The notes: a model not told the origin generated them from the letters alone. A stretch of DNA of 64,000 nucleotides from an uncultured Mucilaginibacter sp. (GCA_913775265.1 CAJYJH010000094.1:1-64000), one strand, 5' to 3'; positions 43,243 to 52,668 are shown, counted from the first letter of the stretch. Numbers and translations: made by a program.

Positions 43243-44187
43243 ATGAATACTCAGACACGCAACGATAAAAAAGGCTTTATCCCGGTTATGTTAACGCCGT
43301 TTAAAGACAACGGCTCCATCGATTTTGATGCATTGACATCGCTTACAGAGTTTTACCTGCAAGCCGGTGCGGCAGGCTTATTTGCTAATTGTTTGTCGAG
43401 CGAAATGTTCGAGCTGACCGAGGCTGAACGCATACAGATTATTGAGCATGTGGTAAAAGTGACTAACGGCTTAGTGCCTGTAGTGGCCACCGGTACCTTC
43501 GGCGGCGAAATCGCTAACCAGGCGCAGTTTGTTAAGCAGGTATACGATTGCGGTGTACAGGCTGTAATAGCCATTACCGGTTTATTGGCAGACAGCTCCG
43601 AAAGCGATGCTGTTTTTAACGATCGTGTTTTTGATTTAATCAACCAGACGGAGCAAGTACCTTTAGGTTTTTATGAATGTCCGGTTCCTTACAAGCGCGT
43701 TTTGTCTGCTGAGCAATTACATCAGTTTGTGGACACCGGTCGTGTTATTTACCATAAAGACACCTGCCTGGATTTAAATCAGATCAAAGCCAAATTAAAA
43801 TCTACCGAACGACATACTTTTGGGTTATATGATGCCTACATGGTTCATGCGGTAGAATCGTTAAAGGCCGGGTCGGCAGGGTTATCATGTATCCAAGGCA
43901 ATTACTTTCCCGAATTGATCGTTTGGTTGTGTGACAATTATGACAACGCGTCGTTAATTGCCGAAGTTAATCAAGTACAACAGTTTTTCATAGACAACAT
44001 GGATGTTATGCACGATGTATATCCTACTGTTGCTAAGTTCTATCTTCAAAAACGAGGACTAAACCTGTCTACGTTTACCCGCCGCGACGTAGGTAATTTT
44101 TCGTCTGAAGTGCAAAATAAAGTCGTCGATCTCTATGACAATTACACTAACCTTCAGCAACAATTATCCATCGCCAATTTAGTGTAG
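43243..44187 (+). CDS. DapA-family (N-acetylneuraminate lyase/DHDPS-like) aldolase
   Basis: A 314-residue cytoplasmic class I aldolase of the dihydrodipicolinate synthase superfamily. The GFIPVMLTPFKDNGSIDFDA opening, Y144 (FYECPVPYKR) and Schiff-base K172 (YHKDTCLD) are in the expected places. Although annotated family-wide as DHDPS, the context points to a sugar-acid aldolase, for example for a 2-keto-3-deoxy sugar acid derived from fuconate, rhamnonate or galactonate. It follows the symporter by 43 bases, likely in one operon. A 12-base inverted repeat follows its stop. Confidence 0.85.
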   Translation: MNTQTRNDKKGFIPVMLTPFKDNGSIDFDALTSLTEFYLQAGAAGLFANCLSSEMFELTEAERIQIIEHVVKVTNGLVPVVATGTFGGEIANQAQFVKQVYDCGVQAVIAITGLLADSSESDAVFNDRVFDLINQTEQVPLGFYECPVPYKRVLSAEQLHQFVDTGRVIYHKDTCLDLNQIKAKLKSTERHTFGLYDAYMVHAVESLKAGSAGLSCIQGNYFPELIVWLCDNYDNASLIAEVNQVQQFFIDNMDVMHDVYPTVAKFYLQKRGLNLSTFTRRDVGNFSSEVQNKVVDLYDNYTNLQQQLSIANLV

Positions 44188-44202
44188 CCATTGTTTAACA
44201 AG

Positions 44203-44247
44203 ATCAGTACAAAGAGTTATTAAAAATTGTTAAAACTTTGTACTGAT
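44203..44247 (+). terminator. Terminator-like or operator-like inverted repeat
   Basis: ATCAGTACAAAG (44203-44214) and CTTTGTACTGAT (44236-44247) are perfect inverted repeats separated by 21 A/T-rich bases, extending by four more pairs with one bulge. They follow the aldolase stop by 15 bases and a T-rich stretch lies downstream, so termination is plausible; the long loop also allows an operator. Confidence 0.5.
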
Positions 44248-44506
44248 TTGTCTTATGAATTTTTTATTTTCTTAAGCTTTTCTTTACAAAATTCAGATAA
44301 ATAATCAAGCACTATATTTCTTACTCATAAAATTTATGCTTTCTGTAAGGTCATATAGTGTTTTTGTAACACTTAGGATTCAGACAGATGTTTGTGACTA
44401 TGTAAAGCGACTAAAGGTTCTGATGATAACATTGTACAGTAAATTGATAAAAAACTGCAAAAATAATTTATAATCATAATTCATATTTGTGTAGCTAACC
44501 AGTTTA

Positions 44507-44523
44507 CCAAGGCAAACCCAACA
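44507..44523 (+). promoter_or_regulatory. Leader motif shared with 52555-52571
   Basis: CCAAGGCAAACCCAACA here and TCAAGGCAAACCTAACA at 52555 match at 15 of 17 positions. Both follow a CATATTTG octamer (19 and 12 bases downstream of its end) and precede a gene start by 100-140 bases. Confidence 0.45.
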
Positions 44524-44660
44524 TTATTAAGTTACCATTTTAGTTGTTCGTCAGATACTTATCGTTTAAATTTTGTTTCTGCGCGTAATTGAATCTAATT
44601 TGGGTCTAATTCTATCCGGTCTGTTTTAAGTGACTGTTGCTGCACATCACTTAATTTACT

Positions 44661-46280
44661 ATGTCAGAAACAGACTTCAGCAAACAAGTATTATTAGTTG
44701 CCAGCGGCGATTTAAGATTGTCAGCTAATCAGAATTGCTGGGCAGCGCAGCAGGCCATGGAAGAGCAGTTAACTGCTGCCTTGGCTAAACAAGGTTGGAC
44801 CGTTAAACGCGCTCATCCGTACGATGAAGCTAAGCAGCACGGTTTTATCGATTCTCAAAAAATGGGGATCGAAGTATTCCGCAACATCAATCCCGATCAG
44901 CCTATTATCGTTGCCGAAAGCGTTTGGCAATATACCCACCACGTTTTGGCCGGTTTAACAACTCATAAAGGCCCCATTTTAACTGTTGCCAATTGGAGCG
45001 GTACCTGGCCGGGTTTGGTAGGTATGTTAAACTTAAACGGCTCACTAACCAAAGCTGGTGTTAAATACAGCACTTTGTGGAGCGAAAACTTCACCGATGA
45101 GTTTTTCACGCAAAAATTGCAGGAATGGTTGCAAAACGGTTCGGTAAGCCACGATCAATCGCATGTGCAAAGTTTTGAGCATGTGAGCCTGCCATCTGAT
45201 GACGAAACCTTAGGTCGTGAGTTTGGCCGAAAGCTGAAAAATAATAAAGCCATTATGGGCGTGTTTGACGAGGGATGTATGGGTATGTTTAATGCCATTA
45301 TTCCTGACGATTTATTGCACGCTACCGGAATATTTAAGGAGAGGTTAAGCCAATCGTCTCTATATGCAGCTATGCAATTAGTAACCGATGATGAAGCACG
45401 TAAAGTGTTAGACTGGTTGCTACAAAAAGGTATGAAGTTTGACTGGGGCAGCCAACCCGAAACCGAACTAACTAAAGCACAGACACTGGAGCAATGCAAG
45501 ATGTACATTGCTGCAACCCGTATTGCCGATGAGTTTGGTTGCGATACTATTGGTATTCAATACCAGCAGGGACTAAAAGACTTAACCCCGGCCAGCGATC
45601 TGGTTGAAGGTTTATTAAATAATCAAGACAGGCCACCAGTTTATGCCACCAATGGCAAAGAACTTTATGCAGGTGATGCATTACCGCATTTTAACGAAGT
45701 AGATGAGTGTGCCGGTATTGATGCTCTGGTAACATACCATTTATGGAAACAGTTAGGTATGCCTGGCGAAACTACTTTGCACGATATACGTTGGGGTGAG
45801 CATTTTGAGGGTAACGGTATTAACGATTTTGTTTGGGTATTCCTGATTTCGGGTGCTGCACCACCGGCTCACTTTATTGGTGGTTACGAAGGCGCATCGA
45901 GTGAACGCCAGCCCGCTATGTATTTCCGTTTGGGTGGTGGTAGCTTAAAGGGTATCAGTAAGCCTGGCCATATGGTGTGGAGCCGTGTGTATGTGATGAA
46001 CAACGAACTGCATTGCGACTTGGGAGTAGGAGAGTCGGTGTTGTTGCCTGAAGAAGAAACACAGCGCCGTTGGAATTTAACTACGTCGCAGTGGCCCATC
46101 ATGAACGCTACATTGAAAGGTGTGTCTCAAAATCAGATGATGGGCCGTCATCAAGCTAATCACATCCAGGTAGTATACGCTACAAGCGAAGAAATGGCTC
46201 ACAAAGCCTGTCGTGTTAAAGCTGCTGCCTTGCAAGAACTTGGCCTGAAAGTACGTTTCTGCGGCGATGTCAAATTTTAG
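44661..46280 (+). CDS. L-fucose/D-arabinose isomerase-like protein
   Basis: A 539-residue cytoplasmic protein of the fucose isomerase superfamily, which converts L-fucose to L-fuculose (and related aldoses) with Mn2+. N-terminal ASGDLRLSANQNCWAAQQAME and TVANWSGTWPGLVGMLNLNG resemble the first alpha/beta domain, and FDEGCMGMFNAIIPDDLL a central domain. The C-terminal part (HFIGGYEGASSERQPAMYFR, RHQANHIQVVYA) fits the family's last domain. It is shorter than E. coli FucI (about 590), and I have not assigned the metal ligands. It has its own long leader. Fuculokinase and fuculose-phosphate aldolase genes are not in the window. Confidence 0.8.
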   Translation: MSETDFSKQVLLVASGDLRLSANQNCWAAQQAMEEQLTAALAKQGWTVKRAHPYDEAKQHGFIDSQKMGIEVFRNINPDQPIIVAESVWQYTHHVLAGLTTHKGPILTVANWSGTWPGLVGMLNLNGSLTKAGVKYSTLWSENFTDEFFTQKLQEWLQNGSVSHDQSHVQSFEHVSLPSDDETLGREFGRKLKNNKAIMGVFDEGCMGMFNAIIPDDLLHATGIFKERLSQSSLYAAMQLVTDDEARKVLDWLLQKGMKFDWGSQPETELTKAQTLEQCKMYIAATRIADEFGCDTIGIQYQQGLKDLTPASDLVEGLLNNQDRPPVYATNGKELYAGDALPHFNEVDECAGIDALVTYHLWKQLGMPGETTLHDIRWGEHFEGNGINDFVWVFLISGAAPPAHFIGGYEGASSERQPAMYFRLGGGSLKGISKPGHMVWSRVYVMNNELHCDLGVGESVLLPEEETQRRWNLTTSQWPIMNATLKGVSQNQMMGRHQANHIQVVYATSEEMAHKACRVKAAALQELGLKVRFCGDVKF

Positions 46281-46308
46281 TATTCAACCCTTTTAAATAT
46301 AATAAGTG

Positions 46309-46998
46309 ATGAAAAGATTAGTGTATTGCCTGTTTGCAGCTTTGCTGGTCCAATCCGCATCTGCCTGGGCGCAAGACAATGCTTCAGCGGTAGAAAAGGA
46401 AATGGCTTACCGCAAAACGGTACATGCCCGTGCAGCCAAAATTGTAAAAGGGCTTAATTTGTTAGACTCAACACAGGCAAATAAGGTGACCGACGTAGTA
46501 GCTAAACAGTACCAGGACTTAAACGACATCTACGTACTGCGCGACAACAAGAAAACGGTAATAAAAAGTGAAGCCGATGCCGACAAAGAAGCGATTAATG
46601 TTAAACTAAAAGCAGTTGAAGAAGAGACAACTGCTAAAGTAGATAAACTACACCCGCAATATTTAAAAAAGCTTGCAAAAGCTGGCCTGTCTCCGGCTCA
46701 GATTGATCAGGTAAAAGACGGCATGACTTACAATGTGCTTAACGTTACCTACACCGCTTACCAGGCCATGTTACCCAACTTAACCGACGCGCAAAAAACA
46801 CAAATTTTAGCTTGGTTAACCGAAGCTCGCGAAAAATCTATGGATGCCGAATCATCTGAGAAAAAGCATGCATGGTTTGGCAAATACAAAGGCCGTATCA
46901 ATAACTATCTATCAAAGGCCGGCATCGACATGAAAAAAGAAGAAGCTGCCTGGATGGCCCGCATCAAAGACGAGAAAAACGGCAAACAACAAAATTAA
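46309..46998 (+). CDS. DUF3826 family secreted protein
   Basis: A 229-residue secreted, helix-rich protein of unknown function matching DUF3826, a family found in Bacteroidota polysaccharide utilisation loci. A signal peptide (MKRLVYCLFAALLVQSASAW) is followed by KTVHARAAKIVKGLNLLDS, YLKKLAKAGLSPAQIDQVKDG and KKHAWFGKYKGRINNYLSKA. The ATG at 46309 is preferred over an adjacent in-frame GTG at 46306. It sits directly upstream of susC; a role in handling pectic oligomers is plausible by association only. Confidence 0.75.
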   Translation: MKRLVYCLFAALLVQSASAWAQDNASAVEKEMAYRKTVHARAAKIVKGLNLLDSTQANKVTDVVAKQYQDLNDIYVLRDNKKTVIKSEADADKEAINVKLKAVEEETTAKVDKLHPQYLKKLAKAGLSPAQIDQVKDGMTYNVLNVTYTAYQAMLPNLTDAQKTQILAWLTEAREKSMDAESSEKKHAWFGKYKGRINNYLSKAGIDMKKEEAAWMARIKDEKNGKQQN

Positions 46999-47005
46999 AA
47001 ATACC

Positions 47006-47035
47006 AAGGCCGTATTTAAATACTACAGGCCTTTT
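47006..47035 (+). terminator. Possible terminator before susC
   Basis: AAGGCC (47006-47011) pairs with GGCCTT (47028-47033), enclosing the palindrome GTATTTAAATAC (47012-47023), and is followed by a short T/A run. It is weak compared with the other terminators. Confidence 0.45.
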
Positions 47036-47083
47036 AATAAACATTCATTTAAAGATAATACATATGAAATAAAGAATAAACTC

Positions 47084-47117
47084 CATCCAATTAAAAGAAG
47101 AAGCTCTCATCCAATTA
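47084..47117 (+). promoter_or_regulatory. Direct repeat in the susC upstream region
   Basis: CATCCAATTA occurs at 47084-47093 and 47108-47117, 24 bases apart, with the susC start at 47139. This could be a tandem regulator site or part of the leader. Confidence 0.35.
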
Positions 47118-47138
47118 TTGAACAACACAAACTAAACA

Positions 47139-50100
47139 ATGAAGAAAATTTTACTGAGTTTTTTGTTGCTCGTTTTAACCGGTGCTGTGTTTGCACAAAC
47201 GCGAACCATAACCGGTGTTATAATTAGCAATGATACAAATGAACCCCTTGTAGGTGTAACCGTTCGGGTTAAAGGCAGCAACACAGCCACGCAAACCGAT
47301 GTAAATGGTAAATATTCCATAAAGGTAACAAATGCACAAAACGTGGTTTTGGGTATTAGTTATGTTGGTTATGCTTATCAGGAGCGCACCCTGCGTGTAG
47401 GCGAAAATAACTACGATGCTAAACTGGCGCCATCTAAAGATAATAGTCTTGAAGATGTTGTTGTGGTTGGTTACGGTACCCAGCGTAAGGTAACCCTTAC
47501 CGGTGCGGTTTCGACTGTTGATATTAAGAAGGTCGAAGATGTACCGGCACTTAATGCCAGTGCTTTGTTAAGAGGCAGTGCTCCCGGTTTAAGCGTTTCC
47601 GGTGGCGTTCAACGTCCGGGGCAACCGGCAACGATTACCATTCGTAACCCGGTAGCATTCGCCAAAGATGGCGGGCAAGGAACTAATCCTCTTTTTGTAA
47701 TTGACGACGTGATTCGCTCACAGGCTGATTTTGAGTTGTTAGATCCAATCCTGATCGAAAGCGTAAACATTTTAAAGGATGCAGAAGCGGCTATTTACGG
47801 CGTTTCTGGTGCGAACGGCGTTGTACTTGTCAGAACGAAGCGAGGCAAACAAGGTGCACCCCGCGTAAGCTTTAGCAGTTCGCTTGGTGTTTCTAACGCA
47901 ACCATGCTGCCCAAGATGATGAGCGCACTTCAGTTAGGTAATTTTGTCAATGACTATAATCAAGGCAGAGCCGCAATAAGTACTGTGCCTGGCAGCTCGT
48001 CTTATCTTGCAGATCCGGCCACTTTTCAACCTAACTACTATAACGCAGATGGCTATCTAGTAACGCAAAATCCTATACTCAACAATGGAGTTTACTATGG
48101 CAACGGAACTGGTACCACTGCAACCACAAGGTTTGCCGACTGGTACACGCCGGACGAATTAGATTATTTTGCCAACAATAGCCATAATTATTTAAAAGAG
48201 GCCTTCCAGAATGCTAATGTGTGGCGTGAAGCTGTAAATGTTAGCGGTGGTGCAGATAAGGTGAAGTATTTTGTTGGTGCTGATTATGTAAAACAAGGAT
48301 CAAACTTTAAAGGCATCAATTCTAACAAATATGGGTTAAGAGCAAATATTGATGTTACACCTGTAAAAGGTTTAACAATTTCGGCTTCTTTAAGTACCGA
48401 TGTTGGCTACTCAAGAAGTTACTTTTACAAATTGCGTAGCACATCCGAAAGTTTAGATAACGACGTTGCCACTTTACAAAACGTTCAGCCTTGGCAAGAA
48501 TATTTTATTAACGGCAATCCGGTGATATTAGGTGCTTCTGCAAGCGGAGGTATTGATAATATCAATTATTTTCAGGTACGTGACTCTAATAACTTTACAG
48601 AAAGTAAAAATTATGTTACTAACATGCTCGGAAGGATCACCTACGAAATACCTGGTATCAAGGGACTAACTGCTACGGCAACGTTAAACAAAAATTTAAA
48701 TAACACTTTAGGTAAGCAATTCGGTACTACTTTCAATTATTATAAATATTCAGGCTTAGGTGCAAACAAACATATTCCAGGTGGATCATTGGTTAGTATC
48801 AATCCAATTTCAAACGGAGATAGAATACGTCTGAATCCGGTGTTTGCAGATAATTACCAATTAGATGCCGGTTTAAATTACAACCACACTTTTGGCAAAC
48901 ATAGCGTTACAGCCTTACTGCTTTACGAACAAAGAGAATCTAATTCTGAAGGTGTAGCGGGCATGGTAGAAGGCGTAATAGCTGGCGCATTGCCTTATCA
49001 AACATTTGCCACCGGCACTCAAACTTCGACTCAGGCAAGCCAAATTAGCCAGTTTGGTTTTCAATCGTTTATATCTCGTTTAAACTATTCATATGCTGAC
49101 AAATATTTAGTACAGTTAGTTTACAGAGCTGATGGCAGTTCAAGATTTGCGCCGGGCAACAACTGGGGCGGCTTTCCGGCAGCATCTTTAGGCTGGATAG
49201 TGTCTCAGGAGTCATTTTTCAAAGACAACGTAAAATGGATGGATTATCTTAAATTTCGAGTGTCGGCAGGTTTAGTAGGCACTGATAATACCCGCCCTTA
49301 TCAATATCAGGCAAGTTACACTACAGGAACGGGCAGTAGTGGCGGTGCAGTTTTCAACGAGGGCGACAGGGGCTTAGCCATTATTCCAAATTTGGCAATT
49401 CCAAACCAATACGTTGTTTGGGATCATGTAACCAAGCTTAACTATGGTGTAGATATGCAGTTCTTTAAAAATAGACTTTCTTTTTCTGCCGATTATTTTT
49501 GGAGTCATGGCTATGACTTGCTTACAGGCTTATCGTCTTCTGTACCTGCTACCATCGGCGCAAACGTTCCTACCGAAAACTATAGTAAAGTTAATATGTT
49601 CGGGTATGAATTGCAGTTGGGATGGCGCGATAACGTGGGTAAGTTCACTTACAGCTTTAGTCCGTTTTTTTCATGGAATGATAATAAATATTTAAAATAC
49701 GACATTTCAACTGCGTTGGTTGGCACTATACAGGACTTAACCGGTGGATCAAGTGACCGGGGTGTATTGGGTTATAAGTCTTTAGGCATCATCAGAACTC
49801 AAGAAGACGCAAATGCAATAATTGCGTCTAGGGCAGCAGCAGCGGGCGGCGCAGGTAACGTTAAAATATTAGGGCAGCGTATTATGCCGGGCATGATTAA
49901 TTACGAAGATTTGGACGGCGATGGCGTAATTACCGAAGGCTATGGTGATCAAAAATATCTCACTAAAAAATCAAGCAATCATAATAGCTTGGGCCTTAAT
50001 TTTAGCGTTGGCTATGGTCCGGTAAATTTAAACGTTATCATGGGAGCTTCATGGGGAGGCTGGACAACCATTGATGGCAAGAAACCTTTTAACCAATCAA

Positions 50101-50456
50101 GCAGTGGAGCTTCCATTGCAGACAACAGACCGGTGTACTGGGCTGACCATTGGACACCAACTAATACCGACGCCAGATTTCCTGCGCCGGGTTATTTGGC
50201 AACATACGATGTATCGAGTGATTTTTGGTTAGTACGAGCTACGTCTTTGAACGTTTCAAATGCAACACTCAATTTCAGCATTCCAACCAATTGGTCTAAA
50301 AAAGCTGGTTTTAATACCGCAAGAGTTTTTGTAACTGCGACCAATCCGGTTCAGTTTATTAATCCATTCCCTAACGGATATCGCGATTTGCAAACAGGCC
50401 TGTACACTTATCCGGCTTTAAGAACAGTTTCATTGGGTTTAAACGTAGGGTTTTAA
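47139..50456 (+). CDS. susC: SusC/RagA-type TonB-dependent outer-membrane transporter
   Basis: A 1105-residue outer-membrane transporter that imports oligosaccharides with its SusD partner, driven by TonB. After the signal peptide (MKKILLSFLLLVLTGAVFAQ) comes a carboxypeptidase-regulatory-like domain (about 22-100: TRTITGVIISNDTNEPLVGV), a plug domain starting at EDVVVVGYGTQRKVTLTGAV with PLFVIDDVIRSQADFELLDP and SVNILKDAEAAIYGVSGANG, then a 22-strand barrel ending in LGLNVGF. There is no STN domain, so it does not look like a FecA-type sigma-regulated receptor. It lies 9 bases before susD. Confidence 0.95.
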   Translation: MKKILLSFLLLVLTGAVFAQTRTITGVIISNDTNEPLVGVTVRVKGSNTATQTDVNGKYSIKVTNAQNVVLGISYVGYAYQERTLRVGENNYDAKLAPSKDNSLEDVVVVGYGTQRKVTLTGAVSTVDIKKVEDVPALNASALLRGSAPGLSVSGGVQRPGQPATITIRNPVAFAKDGGQGTNPLFVIDDVIRSQADFELLDPILIESVNILKDAEAAIYGVSGANGVVLVRTKRGKQGAPRVSFSSSLGVSNATMLPKMMSALQLGNFVNDYNQGRAAISTVPGSSSYLADPATFQPNYYNADGYLVTQNPILNNGVYYGNGTGTTATTRFADWYTPDELDYFANNSHNYLKEAFQNANVWREAVNVSGGADKVKYFVGADYVKQGSNFKGINSNKYGLRANIDVTPVKGLTISASLSTDVGYSRSYFYKLRSTSESLDNDVATLQNVQPWQEYFINGNPVILGASASGGIDNINYFQVRDSNNFTESKNYVTNMLGRITYEIPGIKGLTATATLNKNLNNTLGKQFGTTFNYYKYSGLGANKHIPGGSLVSINPISNGDRIRLNPVFADNYQLDAGLNYNHTFGKHSVTALLLYEQRESNSEGVAGMVEGVIAGALPYQTFATGTQTSTQASQISQFGFQSFISRLNYSYADKYLVQLVYRADGSSRFAPGNNWGGFPAASLGWIVSQESFFKDNVKWMDYLKFRVSAGLVGTDNTRPYQYQASYTTGTGSSGGAVFNEGDRGLAIIPNLAIPNQYVVWDHVTKLNYGVDMQFFKNRLSFSADYFWSHGYDLLTGLSSSVPATIGANVPTENYSKVNMFGYELQLGWRDNVGKFTYSFSPFFSWNDNKYLKYDISTALVGTIQDLTGGSSDRGVLGYKSLGIIRTQEDANAIIASRAAAAGGAGNVKILGQRIMPGMINYEDLDGDGVITEGYGDQKYLTKKSSNHNSLGLNFSVGYGPVNLNVIMGASWGGWTTIDGKKPFNQSSSGASIADNRPVYWADHWTPTNTDARFPAPGYLATYDVSSDFWLVRATSLNVSNATLNFSIPTNWSKKAGFNTARVFVTATNPVQFINPFPNGYRDLQTGLYTYPALRTVSLGLNVGF

Positions 50457-50465
50457 TTTAAAGTC

Positions 50466-52295
50466 ATGAGAAAATTACACATCAATATATTTATGTTTTG
50501 TGCAAGCGTACTTGCATTAAGCAGCTGTAAAAAAACTTTGGAAAAGCAGGACTTAGGTAACTTTCTTGCTAATCAGGTTTATAATGATTCTACTACCACA
50601 AAATTAAGTGTAGATTACTTATACACTCAAAATCAACCCGGATGGTTTGGCAATTCGGGTGGAGCAGTAAGCGGAACTGTAAACACTTTGACAGAAGAGC
50701 AGTATAGTGATAATGCTTTTACTAGGGGGACGTTGACTATCTTGTCAGTAGGTGATATCGGTACATCGAACGCCGCGTCAAATAACTATGGAAAGATTAG
50801 AACTATAAATATGTTCATTCGTGATGTAAACGCTGGTACCTTGCCGTTGGCAGTGAAGCGCCGGTTTACAGCACAAGCATATTTTTGGCGTGCTTATCGT
50901 TATTTTGAATTGGCAAAGGTTTATGGTGGCGTTCCTTTAATTACTACTCCGTTGGATGCTGTGGGCGACGATGCCAAACAGGCGGCGTTGATACCGAGAA
51001 GCAATGCAGCGGCAACCTTTGCTTTAATCAAGAGCGATTTGGATTCGTGTGTTAAATATCTTCCTGGTAAATGGCCTAATGCCAGCGACTATGGCCGAAT
51101 TACATCAGGAGCCGCAGCTGCCTTTTTAGGTAGGGTATTAGTTACCTATGCTAGCCCGTTATTCAATCCTAACAGTGACCAAACACGCTGGCAAGCTGCA
51201 TACGATGCAAACATTAACGCGGTTAATATTTTAAAGGCAAACAGCTTTGGATTGTATTCAAAATTTGATTACACGATGTGGTCACTAGAGCGTAACAGTG
51301 AGCAGGTATTAGTTACACAATATAATACCGCTACTGCTGATAATACGCGCAATCCAAACACTTATACCAATAATACACTTCCCAGAGCTGTTAGCTCAGC
51401 TGGAAGTGGATCAAATCAGCCTACATGGGACCTAGCCAGAGCCTTCCCCATGAAAGATGGTAAAGATACATTAACATCGAAGTATACTTACTCTGCTCAA
51501 ACTTTTTACAAAAATCGCGATCCGCGTTTTGATCAGACCATTGCATACAATGGTGCTTTATATCCTGTACCTGGAAATTCAAGTTATCGTGCCTGGACTT
51601 ATTTTTATGCAAACAATTCAAAAGCACCTACTCAATTAACATCTACAGAGACGGTAGCCGCCAGTGCAACCGGCTTGTATTTACGTAAGGCAATTGATCC
51701 GACTATTGCCACCTCGAGTTTGCAATTTGCCGGAACTGACTGGATAGAAATCAGATATGCTGAAGTACTTTTAAACCTTGCTGAATCTGCGGCCGAATTA
51801 AATCGCCTGGGCACTGGTAACGAAGCTTATACTGGTATCATCGACATTCGCAAGCGTGCAGGTATTGAAGCGGGGAACGATGGCTTATACGGTTTAACGG
51901 CAGGAATGACTAAGCAGCAAATGATTGATGCGATAATGAAAGAAAGGAAAATTGAGTTTGCTTTTGAAGGTAAACGTTTCTGGGACTTACAAAGACGGCG
52001 TTTAATTACCAGTGTGCTTAATGGTAAAAGAAGAATGGGCGTAGTGGTTGTTTTAAATAACAACGGATCTTTTACAGATTATATAGCCGGCACTAGAGAT
52101 GCGTCTGCAAATACCTCCCTGGATAATTTATATGCTACGAGTTTTAAAGTTACTACTAAGTTTTTAGACAACTCTGCGATATCATATCAGCCTGAGGCAA
52201 CCTACTTTTTTGGTATTCCTACCGGAGCATTAACTAATAATGCCAATCTCCAACAAACTGTTGGTTGGGGTGGTAATTTTGATCCGCTGCAATAA
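50466..52295 (+). CDS. susD: SusD/RagB-type outer-membrane glycan-binding lipoprotein
   Basis: A 609-residue surface lipoprotein that binds the glycan and closes over SusC. The signal peptide ends in a lipobox with C21 (LALSSC). The SusD-like N-domain and TPR helices follow (RRFTAQAYFWRAYRYFELAKVYGGVPLIT is the hallmark region), and the RagB C-domain contains IRYAEVLLNLAESAAELN and KERKIEFAFEGKRFWDLQRR. The pairing with susC by 9 bases is standard. A strong terminator follows, so susC-susD may form their own transcript. Confidence 0.95.
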   Translation: MRKLHINIFMFCASVLALSSCKKTLEKQDLGNFLANQVYNDSTTTKLSVDYLYTQNQPGWFGNSGGAVSGTVNTLTEEQYSDNAFTRGTLTILSVGDIGTSNAASNNYGKIRTINMFIRDVNAGTLPLAVKRRFTAQAYFWRAYRYFELAKVYGGVPLITTPLDAVGDDAKQAALIPRSNAAATFALIKSDLDSCVKYLPGKWPNASDYGRITSGAAAAFLGRVLVTYASPLFNPNSDQTRWQAAYDANINAVNILKANSFGLYSKFDYTMWSLERNSEQVLVTQYNTATADNTRNPNTYTNNTLPRAVSSAGSGSNQPTWDLARAFPMKDGKDTLTSKYTYSAQTFYKNRDPRFDQTIAYNGALYPVPGNSSYRAWTYFYANNSKAPTQLTSTETVAASATGLYLRKAIDPTIATSSLQFAGTDWIEIRYAEVLLNLAESAAELNRLGTGNEAYTGIIDIRKRAGIEAGNDGLYGLTAGMTKQQMIDAIMKERKIEFAFEGKRFWDLQRRRLITSVLNGKRRMGVVVVLNNNGSFTDYIAGTRDASANTSLDNLYATSFKVTTKFLDNSAISYQPEATYFFGIPTGALTNNANLQQTVGWGGNFDPLQ

Positions 52296-52345
52296 TGCTG
52301 TTTCACAATATCCTTTAGTTTACATTGTTTAGTTAATTAGTTTGT

Positions 52346-52378
52346 AGGCTGTTTTACGAAAGTAAAGCAGCCTTTTTT
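52346..52378 (+). terminator. Intrinsic terminator after susD with GAAA tetraloop
   Basis: AGGCTGTTTTAC (52346-52357) pairs with GTAAAGCAGCCT (52362-52373), with one G-U pair, around a GAAA tetraloop, followed by TTTTT. It is a textbook rho-independent terminator. Confidence 0.92.
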
Positions 52379-52668
52379 ATTAAAATTTGATTAGATAATT
52401 AAGTATTTCCCGGCCATTACAGGTGTGAGTGTAACAACTTCGCTATATACTATCTTATATAGCTTATAGCAAGTCTAATGACAATATTTTACATCACTAA
52501 GTTAAGATTGTACAATATTTTTGCGGTAACCCGTTGCATATTTGAATTAGAGAATCAAGGCAAACCTAACAATTCTGATTTTTCTGTAAGCCGTTTAAGG
52601 ATCAACATAGTGTTGTGAACCGGTTGCGGTGTATACTACGGAACTAACTGTATTGAGTTCAAACAATT
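52379..52668 (+). promoter_or_regulatory. Leader/promoter region of the second lyase operon
   Basis: About 290 AT-rich bases with no open reading frame. TATTTTTG at 52516-52523 matches the -7 consensus. Then come a near -7 CATATTTG (52537-52544), the shared motif (52555-52571) and a palindrome AACCGGTT (52618-52625). A direct repeat ACAATATTTT at 52481-52490 and 52512-52521 flanks the promoter candidate. Confidence 0.45.
52555..52571 (+). promoter_or_regulatory. Leader motif shared with 44507-44523
   Basis: TCAAGGCAAACCTAACA differs at 2 of 17 positions from the motif upstream of the fucose isomerase-like gene; see that entry. It begins 114 bases before the lyase start. Confidence 0.45.

Larger units (their letters stand above)
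44188..44660 (+). promoter_or_regulatory. 473-base non-coding spacer upstream of the fucose isomerase-like gene
   Basis: AT-rich, with no coding potential that I can see. It holds the inverted repeat at 44203-44247, a small hairpin AGTGTT/AACACT at 44357-44373, a near -7 element CATATTTG at 44482-44489 and a 17-base motif at 44507-44523 that recurs upstream of the second lyase. Confidence 0.5.

Noticed and set aside
43243..44187. Lysine biosynthesis dapA
   Set aside because: The fold and Schiff-base lysine agree, but the position between a symporter and fucose isomerase-like gene fits a sugar-acid aldolase better.
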